Positions 18,601 through 27,000 of a stretch of 64,000 nucleotides of DNA are shown piece after piece. Numbering within the stretch: the stretch's first letter is position 1; each line of letters starts with the position of its first letter. Under the pieces are notes generated by a model. It ran no database searches. It worked only from the letters and a program-made list of their open reading frames with translations, and was not told where the DNA came from. This DNA comes from Bacillota bacterium (GTDB lineage: Bacteria; Bacillota; Clostridia; Christensenellales; UMGS416), in contig JAEWRW010000010.1 of assembly GCA_023398815.1 (NCBI GenBank), positions 1 to 64,000 of the forward strand, in the 5' to 3' direction. The position numbers and the translations under genes are program-made.

Positions 18601-19117
18601 CCGGGGAATCCACGAGGTTGCGGCGGCACTTGCCCTCGCAGCTGTGGGGGCACACCCGCCCGCACACCACCGGGAAGGGGTTGTTGTCCTTGATGACCCG
18701 CAGCGCCGCCTCGAAGTTACCGTTGTTCACGTGGCGGAGGTAGCTCTGGATGTCAATGTGGGCGGGGCACTGCTGCACGCAGGGGGCCACGCAGTCGGCG
18801 TTGTGGTCGCTCAGCAGCTGCTCCAGCCGGATCTTGCGGTAGTGCTCCAGCCGGGGGCTGTTGGTGGTAATCACCATGCCCTCACGCACCGGGGTCTGGC
18901 AGCTCTTCACGTCGCGCTTGGCATCGCCGTCGCCCAGCTCCACCACACACAGGCCGCAGTTGCCGTTGCTGCGCTCCAGCCGGATGTCGTAGCACAGGTG
19001 GGGCACCTGGATGCCTTCCTGCAGCAGGGCCTGCAGCACGGTCAGCTTGTCGTACACCTCGGTCTGGCGGCCATTGACGGTAATGGTAACGCGCCGTTCG
19101 GTTTCCAGTGTTCTCAT
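15653..19117 (-). CDS. [FeFe]-hydrogenase fused to a glutamate-synthase-type NAD(P)H oxidoreductase
   Basis: 1154 residues in one chain. Domain order: a [2Fe-2S] ferredoxin domain (NCGLC near residue 53), the [4Fe-4S] domain of the glutamate synthase small subunit (CVAPCVQQCPAH, CGRVCPHSCEGKC), FAD site VAIVGAGPSGL (about 206), NAD(P)H site VVVIGGGNTAID (about 336), a Cys cluster CLKCGC, two [4Fe-4S] ferredoxin motifs (CISCGRC about 631, CVSCGQC about 672), and the H-cluster domain: TSCCPGW (about 779), VPCLAKKFE (about 830) and VMACPGGCICGAGHP (about 977). It should couple NAD(P)H to H2 production or uptake in the cytoplasm; this matches the glutamate-synthase-linked group A2. Odd points: Val replaces the usual Met in the MPCxxKxxE motif, and about 90 extra C-terminal residues carry a new CLCPDC motif. 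The maturation genes hydEFG are not in the window. GGGGGAGA precedes the ATG. Confidence 0.92.
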   Translation of the reverse strand: MRTLETERRVTITVNGRQTEVYDKLTVLQALLQEGIQVPHLCYDIRLERSNGNCGLCVVELGDGDAKRDVKSCQTPVREGMVITTNSPRLEHYRKIRLEQLLSDHNADCVAPCVQQCPAHIDIQSYLRHVNNGNFEAALRVIKDNNPFPVVCGRVCPHSCEGKCRRNLVDSPVAINHVKRFVADWDLKREEPWLPTVAPSSGRRVAIVGAGPSGLSAAYYSAIMGHDVTVFERQSHAGGMMRYGIPEYRLPKATLDQEIGLIQSLGVKIMTGKALGTHLMLEDLHRDFDAVYLAIGSWRATPLHIEGENLPGVWLGIQYLEQVTRGEKIDLGQQVVVIGGGNTAIDCARTALRQGAKSVKLLYRRTREEMPAEPYEVEEAIHEGVEMLFLMAPNKVEMIEGRKMLRCIRMQLGEPDRSGRRRPVPVEGSDELIAADTIIGAIGQSTNTQFLYNDLPVRLNKWGDIDINPRTGQTSEDNIFAGGDCVTGPATVIQAVAAGRHAAFAMDSYLNRGYVPEDKEDYACSRGSLEDLPKWEFEAMPRFRRAEMPALPVSERIVDFREVEKGLDEATARLEAGRCLKCGCSERFVCNLRQEASAHGIEYRTPDHQRPYIPIVDDHPFIVRDHNKCISCGRCIAACAEIEGPDILSFYLKQGRMLVGTKTGLPLRDTDCVSCGQCVTACPCGALDYKRERGQVFRMLNNPKKTVVAFVAPAVRSVVSSHFGIPFNEASPFIAGMLKKLGFDKVFDFSFAADLTVVEETTEFLKRVQGGGTMPQFTSCCPGWVNFVERRYPDLIPHLSSCKSPQQMMGATVRNHYAKLAGLNPKDLFIVSIVPCLAKKFEAARPEFTTEGIRDVNAVLTSTEMLEMFSLTRLDPKVVVPAEFDDPYKTVTGAGVLFGASGGVAEAALRMAVEKLTGKQMEAQLEFEEMRGFAGVKEAVVDAGGRQVSVAVVSGLKNAEPIIERILAGENVGYDLIEVMACPGGCICGAGHPVPERTGDMAQRQQVLVNIDKTSKYRRSQENPDILRLYQEFYGEADSPLTHKLLHTHYTARPQHGTRVRRMADSAFVTQDFTVCLCPDCLNLGAGGLYDRMSERLHLSGRSDFVDVNTIRLHNHGGRDRVYVALNGRELDDDGLEQVLKNLPKPGRQTTDDL

Positions 19118-19198
19118 GTTCTCCCCCGCATCTATCTTAAAAATGTTTGGTCGTCGAATGAGAGTCGATTTGCCATATCAATCATGCAACGACCATCG

Positions 19199-19227
19199 AT
19201 TATACGTCCCTGTGAAAGTGTTGTCAA
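19199..19227 (-). promoter_or_regulatory. Consensus promoter of the hydrogenase gene
   Basis: Minus strand TTGACA (19222-19227), 17-bp spacer, TATAAT (19199-19204): an exact sigma-70/A consensus, with an untranslated leader of about 75 nt. Strong, probably constitutive expression is inferred. Confidence 0.9.
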
Positions 19228-19355
19228 TTGACGGCGAAGCCTGTCGGCAAAAGGCGAAACAGGGCAGGAAAAAAGCAGGAAGAGAGAGAAGAAAGTGCAA
19301 GAAGAACAGCAATTTGGCCCTGCGGCGGCAGGGTTCTTCTGCGGCCATCACGCAC

Positions 19356-19393
19356 CTCTCCCTCCCCCAAGGGTGGGGGAGGGCCGGGGAGAG
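19356..19393. repeat. GC-rich palindrome (CCCTCCCCCA type)
   Basis: CCTCCCCCA and TGGGGGAGG arms, with outer CTCTC and GAGAG. The same hairpin core recurs at 26597-26619 in another intergenic region. It sits between the hydrogenase promoter and the next gene. Confidence 0.6.
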
Positions 19394-19485
19394 GGTTCGG
19401 GAGGGCAGCAGCCCGTTCCCGTTGCCTGCGCCGCCCATCCGTTCCGCACGCCGCTTTTATGATTTGAACGCAAGGAGGCAATCCC

Positions 19486-20283
19486 ATGCATCTTTCCTTC
19501 ACCACCATGGCCACGCCCGACCACACCGCCGCCGAGGCTGCGGCCCTGGGCCACAAGTTGGGCTACACCTGCATCGACCTCCGGGTCAGCGACGACCGGG
19601 GCGAACTCTCCCCCCAGGCGGGGCCGGGGGAAGTGGCGGCCCTGCGCCGGGTGCTCGATGCCGAGGGCATGACTCCGGCGGGCCTGCTGTGCTACAACGC
19701 CCGTCAGGTGGACGACGCTGCAGGCCGCGCCGCCATGGCCGAGGACATTGTGCGGCACCTCGCGCTGGCGCAGGCGCTGGGGTCGCCGTCCATCCGGGTG
19801 TTCACCAGCGGCACCGAGGGCGGCGCACACCCTGACCGCATCCCCGTAGCCGCCGAAGTCATCGCCACGGCCCTGGCGCGGTACTCCGGCCCCGAGCGGG
19901 TGCTCATCCAGCACCACGCCGGGCAGCTGACGGCGCTGGAGGCGGTGGACGTGCTGGAGCAGGTGGGCGACCGGCGGGCCGGGCTCATCCTGTCGCCCGA
20001 TCATTGCCTCATCATGGGGGAGGACATCGCCGCCGTGCTGCCCCGCGTCCTGCCCTGGGTGGGCCAGCTCTACGTGGCCGACGTGCGCCGCACCGCCACC
20101 GGCTACGACTGCACCCTGCCAGGTGAGGGCGAGGCCCCGCTGGACGAATCCCTGCAGGCTCTCACTGCCGCTGGCTTTTCCGGTTGGGTCACCTTCAAGT
20201 GGGAGAAGATCTGGCACCCCGAGCTGCCCCCGGCTGAGGTGGCGTTGCCGAAATTTTTGGGATGGGTTGGGGCGCATCTGTGA
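19486..20283 (+). CDS. Sugar phosphate isomerase/epimerase-like TIM barrel protein
   Basis: 265 residues with the fold of xylose-isomerase-like and endonuclease-IV-like TIM barrels. Visible family features: opening strand LSFTTMATPDHTAAEAAALGHKLGYTCIDLR, GSPSIRVFTSG at the centre, VLIQHHAGQL, LILSPDHCLI for a metal-binding Asp-x-x-His, and WVTFKWEKIW near the end with the last metal-binding Glu. Such proteins usually isomerise or epimerise sugars or polyols using a divalent metal. Start supported by AAGGAGG 8 nt upstream. No pathway neighbours, so the substrate is unknown. Confidence 0.75.
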   Translation: MHLSFTTMATPDHTAAEAAALGHKLGYTCIDLRVSDDRGELSPQAGPGEVAALRRVLDAEGMTPAGLLCYNARQVDDAAGRAAMAEDIVRHLALAQALGSPSIRVFTSGTEGGAHPDRIPVAAEVIATALARYSGPERVLIQHHAGQLTALEAVDVLEQVGDRRAGLILSPDHCLIMGEDIAAVLPRVLPWVGQLYVADVRRTATGYDCTLPGEGEAPLDESLQALTAAGFSGWVTFKWEKIWHPELPPAEVALPKFLGWVGAHL

Positions 20284-20577
20284 TGTACCCAACGGACCTG
20301 TCTTGTGATCGGATGGGGAGGAGGACGGTACACGCAGCGTTCAGCCAGCTACGGCATTTGTGCAGACACCGTTCTCGGCATTCATCCCTTCGTGGCTGAA
20401 AGACAAGACTCACACAGCGGGAACCGGGTGCTTCCCCGTACGCGTTGCGAGTTTCCCACAGGCGACTGGCGGCACTCTGCTTGGGACAGCCCGCGCGCCT
20501 TACGCCGCATCGTGCGGCTATGGCGGCACAAGCACCGCCATCACGGCGCTTGGCTTGACGCCATCCACGGCGTCTGG
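20284..20577. other. Intergenic repeat mosaic before copy C2
   Basis: No gene and no clear four-hairpin copy. It contains the middle-module motif GCGTTGCGAGTTTCCCAC (about 20441-20458) and several CGCCGCATC-type hairpins. Confidence 0.4.
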
Positions 20578-20760
20578 GGGCGGGATGTTTGAGGCTTTCC
20601 GTTGCGGAGCATGAGGAAAGGCGAGTTACCGCCCTCTGCTACTCACTCTGTGCCGGTCGTCTGGTCTAGGAAACTCGCCCGCGTCTCCGAGGCGTTTTTG
20701 GGCACTTTTGGCGCTTACCAAAAGTGCCGCCTACGGGCCTTACGCCGCATCCAGCGGCTA
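20578..20760 (+). repeat. Module C, copy C2
   Basis: GGCGGGATGTTTGAG, CTTTCC stem around the loop GTTGCGGAGCA, GGCGAGTTACCGCC, then the GGCACTTTTGG / CCAAAAGTGCC hairpin (about 20701-20730), followed by CGGGCCTTACGCCGCATC. Confidence 0.7.
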
Positions 20761-20931
20761 TGGCGGTTGCCCTGCAACGCCATCACGGCCCTCGGCCTTG
20801 GCGCCATCCGGCCGCCTGGGCCCGCGGCAGCGCGATTCCAAGAATATGAGCCGGAATACCAAAACATGGGATCACAACGTAGTACGCAAAGGTGCGGCCA
20901 TCCCAATATTGTGTGGTTAGGTGCTATGGCG

Positions 20932-20960
20932 TTGACAAACGGCATTTCGCCTGTTACCAT
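20932..20960 (+). promoter_or_regulatory. Promoter of the leader ORF and rtcB
   Basis: TTGACA at 20932-20937, 17-bp spacer, TACCAT at 20955-20960. Confidence 0.75.
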
Positions 20961-20979
20961 TCACAAAAAAGGAGAGTTG

Positions 20980-21063
20980 ATGAACGTCATGCTGAAGCTT
21001 CGAGCCCCTCAATACGATCGCCTTGCGGTCATACTATGTGTGGGTCAGCATTCCGTTCTTTGA
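20980..21063 (+). CDS. 27-residue leader peptide upstream of rtcB
   Basis: ATG at 20980 preceded by AAAAAAGGAGAGTTG, a strong ribosome site, and by a good promoter. The peptide begins MNVMLKLRAPQYDRL and ends VGQHSVL. It has no signal peptide and no run of one amino acid. Its stop codon lies inside an inverted repeat (CTTTGAC at 21058-21064, GTCAAAG at 21080-21086) and is followed at once by an intrinsic terminator, before the rtcB start. The layout fits a translated leader that controls read-through into rtcB; it could also be an independent small protein. No match to a known family. Confidence 0.55.
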   Translation: MNVMLKLRAPQYDRLAVILCVGQHSVL

Positions 21064-21082
21064 CGCTTTGGTTCTCAAAGTC

Positions 21083-21113
21083 AAAGCCCGGGACTGACGT
21101 CCCGGGCTTTTTT
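21083..21113 (+). terminator. Terminator (possible attenuator) between leader ORF and rtcB
   Basis: 12-bp perfect stem AAAGCCCGGGAC / GTCCCGGGCTTT, 4-nt loop, tail of T. The upstream GTCAAAG repeat overlaps its 5' foot, so pairing of CTTTGAC with GTCAAAG could compete with the terminator. Confidence 0.85.
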
Positions 21114-21143
21114 GTACCCGTTTGGGTGGAAGGGTTGGTCGCT

Positions 21144-22334
21144 ATGTTTGATTTACAGGGCAAATACAACACCGCCAGAATCTTTACAGACAACGTGGAG
21201 CCGGAAGCGATGGCGCAGATTCTCAATCTGCTCAACCAGGAGTTTGTCTCCGGCAGCAAAATCCGCATCATGCCCGACACCCACGCCGGTGCGGGCTGCA
21301 CCATTGGTACCACCATGACGGTGGCCGACCGGGTGGTGCCCAACCTCGTGGGGGTGGACATCGGCTGCGGCATGGAGACGGTGCTGCTGGAGGAGAGCCG
21401 GGTGGAGCTGCAAAAGCTGGACCGTGTGGTTCACGAGCGGGTGCCCGCCGGGTTTGCCACGCGGGAGAAGGCACACCCCCTGCTGGGTGAAGTGGATCTG
21501 TCTCAGTTGCGGGCGATAAAGTAGGTCAACCGCAACCGGGCCGAACTGAGCCTGGGCACGCTGGGCGGCGGCAACCATTTCATTGAGCTTGATCGGGACG
21601 ACGACGGCAAGCTCTATCTGGTTGTGCATTCGGGCAGCCGGAACCTGGGCAAGCAGGTGGCGGAGCACTACCAGGAGGCCGCCGCCCGCGATTTATCAAA
21701 GAAAGCCAAGGATACCAGCAAGCTCGTTGCCGAGCTGAAGGCACAGGGGCGGGAGACGGAGATTCAGGCGGAGCTGAAGAAGCGCAGCGTCCACAAGATT
21801 GATCGGAACCTCGCGTTTCTGGAGGGTGACCTGCTGGAGGACTACCTCCACGACATGGCGATCGTGCAGCGCTACGCCGCGCTCAACCGCCGGGCCATCG
21901 TGCGGGAGATTGTCAAGGCGATGGGGTGGAAGATCGGCGAGCAGTTCACCACCGTACACAACTACATCGACCTGGAGGCGATGATTCTGCGCAAGGGGGC
22001 GATCTCGGCGCAAAAGGACGAGCGCGTCTTGATTCCCCTGAACATGCGGGACGGCAGCCTGCTCTGCGTGGGCAAAGGCAACGACGACTGGAACTGCTCG
22101 GCACCCCATGGGGCGGGGCGCTTGATGAGCCGGAGCGCCGCCAAAGGGAGCATCACCCTCTCGCAGTTTGAGAAATCCATGGAGGGGATTTATTCCACCA
22201 CGGTGGGCAGGAACACCATCGACGAGTCGCCGTTTGCGTACAAACCGATGGAGGAGATCCTCCAAAACATCGGGGAGACTGTTGCGGTCATCCAAACGAT
22301 CAAGCCGCTCTACAACTTCAAGGCGGCGGAGTAG
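21144..22334 (+). pseudogene. rtcB: RtcB-family RNA ligase with one in-frame TAG
   Basis: RtcB joins RNA 2',3'-cyclic phosphate or 3'-phosphate ends to 5'-OH ends using GTP and manganese. The frame 21144-22334 (396 codons) is broken only by TAG at 21522-21524. Before it come MPDTHAGAGCTIGTT and VGVDIGCGMET, the first metal-site motifs; after it come GTLGGGNHFIE, VVHSGSRNLG, and CSAPHGAGR with the His that becomes GMP-bound. All catalytic motifs are present on both sides. The sequence around the stop (LRAIK-TAG-VNRNRAELSLG) is otherwise family-like, so one base change from TGG, CAG, AAG or similar explains it. It could be a real nonsense mutation, a sequence error or read-through. GGAAGG lies about 11 nt before the ATG. 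Confidence 0.8.
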
Positions 22335-22504
22335 GAGAGAACTGCCGCAGGGTTCGCGTCGCGCACGGGAAGATTCGCGCCACCCTTCCATGTTTTGTTG
22401 TGATTTCCCCATCGCCATGGGGTATCTAAAGGGAAGGAAATGATTCGTTTGCCGCTGGTGGGTGCTCCAACGGGGGAGCGCTCCGCCGGTTGACAGGAGG
22501 AACC

Positions 22505-25500
22505 ATGGTGCAAGAACGCGACGACGTGGCGCAGATGCCCGACTTGCAGGGCTTGCTGGGGGCGCTGTGGCGGGCGGACGACCGCTGGCCCCTGGCGGTG
22601 CTGGGGCCGGGGGGAGAGCGCTTGGCGGCGGTGGGGGAGTGGCCCGGGCCGGGGTTGGCGCAGGCCAGCACCCTCCCGGTGGAGGGGGTGGCGGCCTTGG
22701 CCGTGGCCCTGCTGCCGGGCGGCGACGGCCCCACCGACGAGGCGCACCGGCAGCTGCGCCGGTTGGCGGCGCTGGTGGGCGAGCGGCTGGAGGGGTCGCC
22801 GGGCGCCCCCTACGGCGTGGCACGGCTGGTGGCCCGGCACACCGGGGATTTGGTCATCCAGACGACGCAGGACAGAGTCGTCGTCTATTGCTCCGACGAG
22901 GTGCGCCAGTTGCTGGGGTATGAGCCTGATGAGGTGGTAGGACGGCTCACTTGGGATTTCTGCCACCCGGAGGACATCGGCGTACTGGCCCGCGACGGGC
23001 AGCTCTCCGGCGATGGTGCGGCCGATGCGGTGCTGCGGATGCGGCTGGCTGACGGAGGCTGGCAGTGGATGCGTGTCCGTCGGCAGGAGCTGCGCGACGC
23101 GTGGGGGCCGGCGGGCAGGCTGTTGTGCGCGCGGCCCCTGGGCGGGCAGGACATGTTGGAGCGCGCGCTCCTCAAGGCCCTGGAGGAGAACCGGCGGCTC
23201 TATGACCAGGCGCCCTGCGGCTATTACTCCAGCGACCCGCAGGGGAGGGTTACCCGCGCCAACGACACGCTGGCGGAGCTGCTGGGCTACTCCAAGGCGG
23301 AGCTCATCGGTGTACGTTCCATCCGCCAGATGATGCACCCCCGCGAGCAAGCCGAGTGCATCATTGCCGCCATGTGTGAGGAGCGACGGGGCAGGGAGTT
23401 TGAGGTGGAACTCACCCGTGCCGACGGCACGCGGGTGCCGGTGCTCTTCAATGCCGCCCCTCAGTTCAACGCCGAGGGCGCGTTCACCGGCTTCCACTGC
23501 ATGGTGGTGGGCATGACCGAGCGCCGCCAGATGGAGCAGGCCCTGCGCCAGAGCGAGGAACAATACCGCCTGCTGGCTGAGCATTCGGCCGACGCCATCG
23601 TGCGGGCAGACGGCTGCGGTCGGGTGTCCTATGTGTCGCCGGCCAGCGAGCGGCTGCTGGGATACCGGCCCGACGAACTGGTGCCCCTGCCACTGGTGGG
23701 GTTGGTGCACCCCGAGGATCAGCAGACCTTCCTGGCCGCCATTGGCCCGCTACGCACGCGGGGCGGCTATTCGGTGCTCACCTGCCGGTGGATCCACCGC
23801 AACGGCGACTGCCGTTGGCTGGAGAGCCGCTTCAACTCCATCGCCGACCCGGCGACGGGGCAGGTGAGCGAAATCATTGGAATCACCCGCGATGTGACTG
23901 AACGAGTGGAAGCACAGCAGGCCCTGCAGGCCGCCAAGGAATATGCCGAGCGGGTGATCCGCCTGGTGAACGGCGTACTCATCGTCTTTGATGACCAGGG
24001 GGTCATTCGGGAGTTCAACCGCGCGGCCGAGGAACTGACCGGCTACCGGCGGGAGGAAATGGTGGGCCAAAACTGGAAAGCGCTGAACCTGGACGTGGAG
24101 GCCATGCGGGCGCCGCTGGTGCAGAGCGTGGAGCGGGGCCAGCCGCTGCGCACCCTGGAAGGAGTGCTGCGCAGCCGCGATGGCCAGGAACACCTCATCC
24201 TTTGGCAAAACGGCTGGCAGGCCGACCAGGAGGGTGGCTATGGCGGGCTCATCGCCCTGGGCACGGACGTAACCGAGCAGCGCGCGCTGGAGGCCCAGGT
24301 GCGCCGCACTTCCCAGCAGATGGAGCTGATGCTTCGCAACATCGACGCCGTGCTGCTGCGGGTGGACCGCACCGGCGTGCTGCGGGTGATTGAGGGGCGG
24401 AACATGCGGCCGGGGCGGGGCGTGGCCAAGGCCATGCAGGGGAGGGACCTGCGCTGGCTGCGTAAGCGTTTCCCCGGGGCCGGCAAGGCCGTCGACCGGG
24501 CCATGGCCGGCCACTCGGCGCGCACCACCATCTCCCTGCGGGGGATGGAGCTGGAGTTGTCGCTCTCCCCCTACCTGGGGGCAGACGGCCAGCCCGACGG
24601 CTTCATCGGCCTGGCGGTAGACGCCACCGAGCGATACCTGGCCGAGCGCAACCTCCACGCCGAGAAGGAACGCCTGGCCGTCACCCTGCAATCCATCGGC
24701 GATGCGGTGGTCGCCACCGATGAGCAGGGCGTGGTGACGATGATGAACGGTGTGGCCGAGGCCATCACCGGCTGGGCCCGGCAGGAGATCATCGGCCGCC
24801 GGGTGGACCACATGCTGCAACTCATGGACAGCCGCAGCGGCAAGCCCCTGCCCGACCCGGTGCAGCGGGTGCTGATGACCGGCCGGGCCGAACCCCGCAC
24901 CGAATCGAACCTGATGCTGCCCGACGGCAGGCACTGCCCCATTCAGAGCACCGTGTCGCCCATCCTCGAGGGCAGCCGGGTGCTGGGCGCGGTGGCGGTG
25001 TTTCGCGATGTAACGCTGGAGCGCCGCCGGCAGGAGGAAGTGCTCTACCTTAGCTATCATGACAAACTGACCGGCCTCTACAACCGCGCCTATCTGGAGG
25101 GCCAGATGAACCGGCTGGAGGAGGAGGGCATGCTGCCGGTGGCCATCATCATGGGCGACGTCAACGGGCTGAAGCTGACCAACGACGTCTTTGGCCATGG
25201 CGAGGGCGACCGGATGCTGCGCACCATTGCCGGGCAGCTGACCCGCTGCTGCCACCCCGACCACGTGGTAGCCCGCTACGGCGGCGATGAGTTCGCCATC
25301 CTGCTGCCGGGGGCCGGGGAGGCCGAGGCGGCCGCCATCTGCCGCACCATAGCCGAGGACTGCTGCCAGGGGCAGGCCAGGGGCAGCACAAAACCCTCGA
25401 TCTCCCTGGGTTTCGCCATCAAGACCGACGCCGACCAGAGCCTGGAGAGCGTCATCAAGCAGGCAGAGGACTACATGTACCGCCAGAAGCTGATGGAGAG

Positions 25501-26071
25501 CCGCTCCCAGCACAGCTACATGCTCTCGTCCATCCGCGCCACGCTCTTTGAGAAGAGCTACGAAACCGAGCAGCACGCCCAGCGTTTGGTGGAGCTGTCG
25601 CGCTCCGTCTGTCGGGGGCTGAGTGTGCCGGAGCAGGACATCCACGACATGGAGCTCTTTGCCATGCTCCATGACATTGGCAAGATCGCTATCGACGGGG
25701 CAATCCTCACCAAACCTGGCTCCCTCTCCGACGCCGAATGGCTGGAGATGCGCCGCCACCCCGAGATCGGCTACCGCATCGCCCAGTCCTCGCCGGAGCT
25801 GTCGCACATCGCCGATTACATCCTGAGCCACCACGAGCGCTGGGATGGCCGGGGCTACCCACAGGGGCTGGCCGGGGCAGAGATCCCGCTGCCGGCGCGT
25901 ATCCTGGCGGTGGTGGACGCCTATGACGCCATGACCCAGGATCGCGTGTACCGCCAAGCCCTGCCACACCGATTGGCCCTCGATGAGATCGCCCGCCAGG
26001 CCGGCAGCCAGTTCGACCCCCACGTGGCCGCCGTGTTTCTGGGCACGATGGAGGAGGACGCTGCGCCCTGA
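22505..26071 (+). CDS. Multi-PAS GGDEF/HD-GYP cyclic-di-GMP protein
   Basis: 1188 residues, no membrane segment, so a soluble sensor. About six PAS domains occupy residues 105-840 (for example NDTLAELLGYSKAELIG and NGVAEAITGWARQEIIG). A GGDEF diguanylate cyclase domain follows, with RYGGDEFAILL intact (GGDEF near residue 926), and an HD-GYP phosphodiesterase domain ends the protein, with MLHDIGKIAID near 1056, HHERWDGRGYP, and DAYDAMTQDR. Both opposing activities, synthesis and breakdown of c-di-GMP, look possible; the PAS array would decide which dominates. The start at 22505 follows AGGAGG. Two shorter in-frame starts are less well placed. It lies 170 nt after rtcB without a clear terminator. 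Confidence 0.92.
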   Translation: MVQERDDVAQMPDLQGLLGALWRADDRWPLAVLGPGGERLAAVGEWPGPGLAQASTLPVEGVAALAVALLPGGDGPTDEAHRQLRRLAALVGERLEGSPGAPYGVARLVARHTGDLVIQTTQDRVVVYCSDEVRQLLGYEPDEVVGRLTWDFCHPEDIGVLARDGQLSGDGAADAVLRMRLADGGWQWMRVRRQELRDAWGPAGRLLCARPLGGQDMLERALLKALEENRRLYDQAPCGYYSSDPQGRVTRANDTLAELLGYSKAELIGVRSIRQMMHPREQAECIIAAMCEERRGREFEVELTRADGTRVPVLFNAAPQFNAEGAFTGFHCMVVGMTERRQMEQALRQSEEQYRLLAEHSADAIVRADGCGRVSYVSPASERLLGYRPDELVPLPLVGLVHPEDQQTFLAAIGPLRTRGGYSVLTCRWIHRNGDCRWLESRFNSIADPATGQVSEIIGITRDVTERVEAQQALQAAKEYAERVIRLVNGVLIVFDDQGVIREFNRAAEELTGYRREEMVGQNWKALNLDVEAMRAPLVQSVERGQPLRTLEGVLRSRDGQEHLILWQNGWQADQEGGYGGLIALGTDVTEQRALEAQVRRTSQQMELMLRNIDAVLLRVDRTGVLRVIEGRNMRPGRGVAKAMQGRDLRWLRKRFPGAGKAVDRAMAGHSARTTISLRGMELELSLSPYLGADGQPDGFIGLAVDATERYLAERNLHAEKERLAVTLQSIGDAVVATDEQGVVTMMNGVAEAITGWARQEIIGRRVDHMLQLMDSRSGKPLPDPVQRVLMTGRAEPRTESNLMLPDGRHCPIQSTVSPILEGSRVLGAVAVFRDVTLERRRQEEVLYLSYHDKLTGLYNRAYLEGQMNRLEEEGMLPVAIIMGDVNGLKLTNDVFGHGEGDRMLRTIAGQLTRCCHPDHVVARYGGDEFAILLPGAGEAEAAAICRTIAEDCCQGQARGSTKPSISLGFAIKTDADQSLESVIKQAEDYMYRQKLMESRSQHSYMLSSIRATLFEKSYETEQHAQRLVELSRSVCRGLSVPEQDIHDMELFAMLHDIGKIAIDGAILTKPGSLSDAEWLEMRRHPEIGYRIAQSSPELSHIADYILSHHERWDGRGYPQGLAGAEIPLPARILAVVDAYDAMTQDRVYRQALPHRLALDEIARQAGSQFDPHVAAVFLGTMEEDAAP

Positions 26072-26080
26072 CGGGCTTCG

Positions 26081-26290
26081 CTTTCGCGGCGGCTGCTTCG
26101 CAACCGCCGCGAGTCAGGAGAGCTCGTCACGAGTGAGTTGGGGCCAGCCACCGCGCATGTCGCTGGCGGGCTTTCGTCTGCGTTGGTCGTACTTTAATTT
26201 TACGGTGGAGACGCCGCTGCGGCGGGAGGGGTGCGTGCCACGGACGGACTGCGGCGTGCCGCTGCCGGGTAAACCGGCTACGCGGCTACC
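26081..26290 (+). repeat. Four-hairpin 3' element, copy B2
   Basis: Hairpin I 26085-26111 (CGCGGCGGCTGC, loop TTC, GCAACCGCCGCG, C-A mismatch kept), 13 nt after the stop. Hairpin II 26143-26167 (GCCAGC/GCTGGC around GCGCATGTC). Hairpin III 26212-26224 (CGCCGCTGCGGCG). Hairpin IV 26264-26278 (GCCGG-GTAAA-CCGGC). Confidence 0.85.
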
Positions 26291-26749
26291 TTTTTGATGG
26301 GGCGCGCGGGGTTTTGGGCAGGAGACGCCGCCTACGGGACTTGCGCCGTCGGGCGCCTGGGCTGTGGCGGGAGGGGCCGAGTACCACGAACGGGCAGTTC
26401 CGTGCCGCTGGCGGATAGACCACCTCGCGGCTGCGGGACATAGCTTACGAGACGGAAGTCGGTCGTACCGTCCCTTCGGGCGCGTTCGAGTTTCCCCCGG
26501 GTTGCATGGGCGAGCAATGCGCGAAGCACATGACCAGCCCGGACGGCTGGCGGCACTCGGCTGGCGACAACGGGCACGCAGGCACCCTCTTCCCAACCCT
26601 CCCCCAAACTGGGGGAGGGCGGCGAGGCCGTGGGCACACTCCCTGCGTGTATACCAATCATATGGATTGCAAGGCGGAAGTCGGTCGTACCGTCCTCCGG
26701 GCGCGTTCGAGTTTCCCCCTGGCGACCGGTGGCACTTGGCTGGCGACAA
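26291..26749. repeat. Variable middle part with palindrome
   Basis: Non-coding. Contains the middle-module motif GCGCGTTCGAGTTTCCCCC twice (about 26479 and 26700), GGTTGCATGGGCGAGCA, and the CCCTCCCCCA palindrome at 26597-26619 that also occurs at 19.4 kb. Confidence 0.5.
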
Positions 26750-27000
26750 CGGGCGGGATGTTTGAGCCTTTCCGTTGCGGAGCAAAAGGAAAGGCGAGTT
26801 ACCGCCCTCTGGTACTCACCTTTGTGCCGGTCATCAGGTCTTGGAAACTCGTCCGCTCGAGCACGCCGGATGCGTGCTCATCCGTTTCGGGCCGTGAGGG
26901 CGACATTCGTGTCGCCCTAGCGCCTGGATGGCGCGTAAGGCCCGAACGGGGGCGTTTTTGGGCACTTTTGCGCTTTCCAAAAGTGCCGCCCAGCGCAGCG
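26750..27000 (+). repeat. Module C, copy C3 with internal insertion
   Basis: GGCGGGATGTTTGAG, stem CCTTTCC/GGAAAGG around GTTGCGGAGCA, GGCGAGTTACCGCC, and at about 26950-26990 the CACTTTTG / CCAAAAGTG hairpin. About 90 nt of extra hairpin-rich sequence (about 26858-26945) separate the two halves compared with copies C2 and C4. Confidence 0.65.

Noticed and set aside
15533..19231. Very long open frame (over 1200 codons) on the plus strand opposite the hydrogenase
   Set aside because: It is the mirror of a high-GC gene; its translation is His/Leu/Gly-rich with no motif, while the minus strand has a full hydrogenase.
21522..21524. Pyrrolysine insertion at the rtcB TAG
   Set aside because: No pyl genes in the window, RtcB is not a known pyrrolysine protein, and TAG is used as an ordinary stop by neighbours.
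22335..22504. Riboswitch (c-di-GMP or THF type) before the GGDEF/HD-GYP gene
   Set aside because: Short hairpins are present but I could not match the conserved core of any known class.
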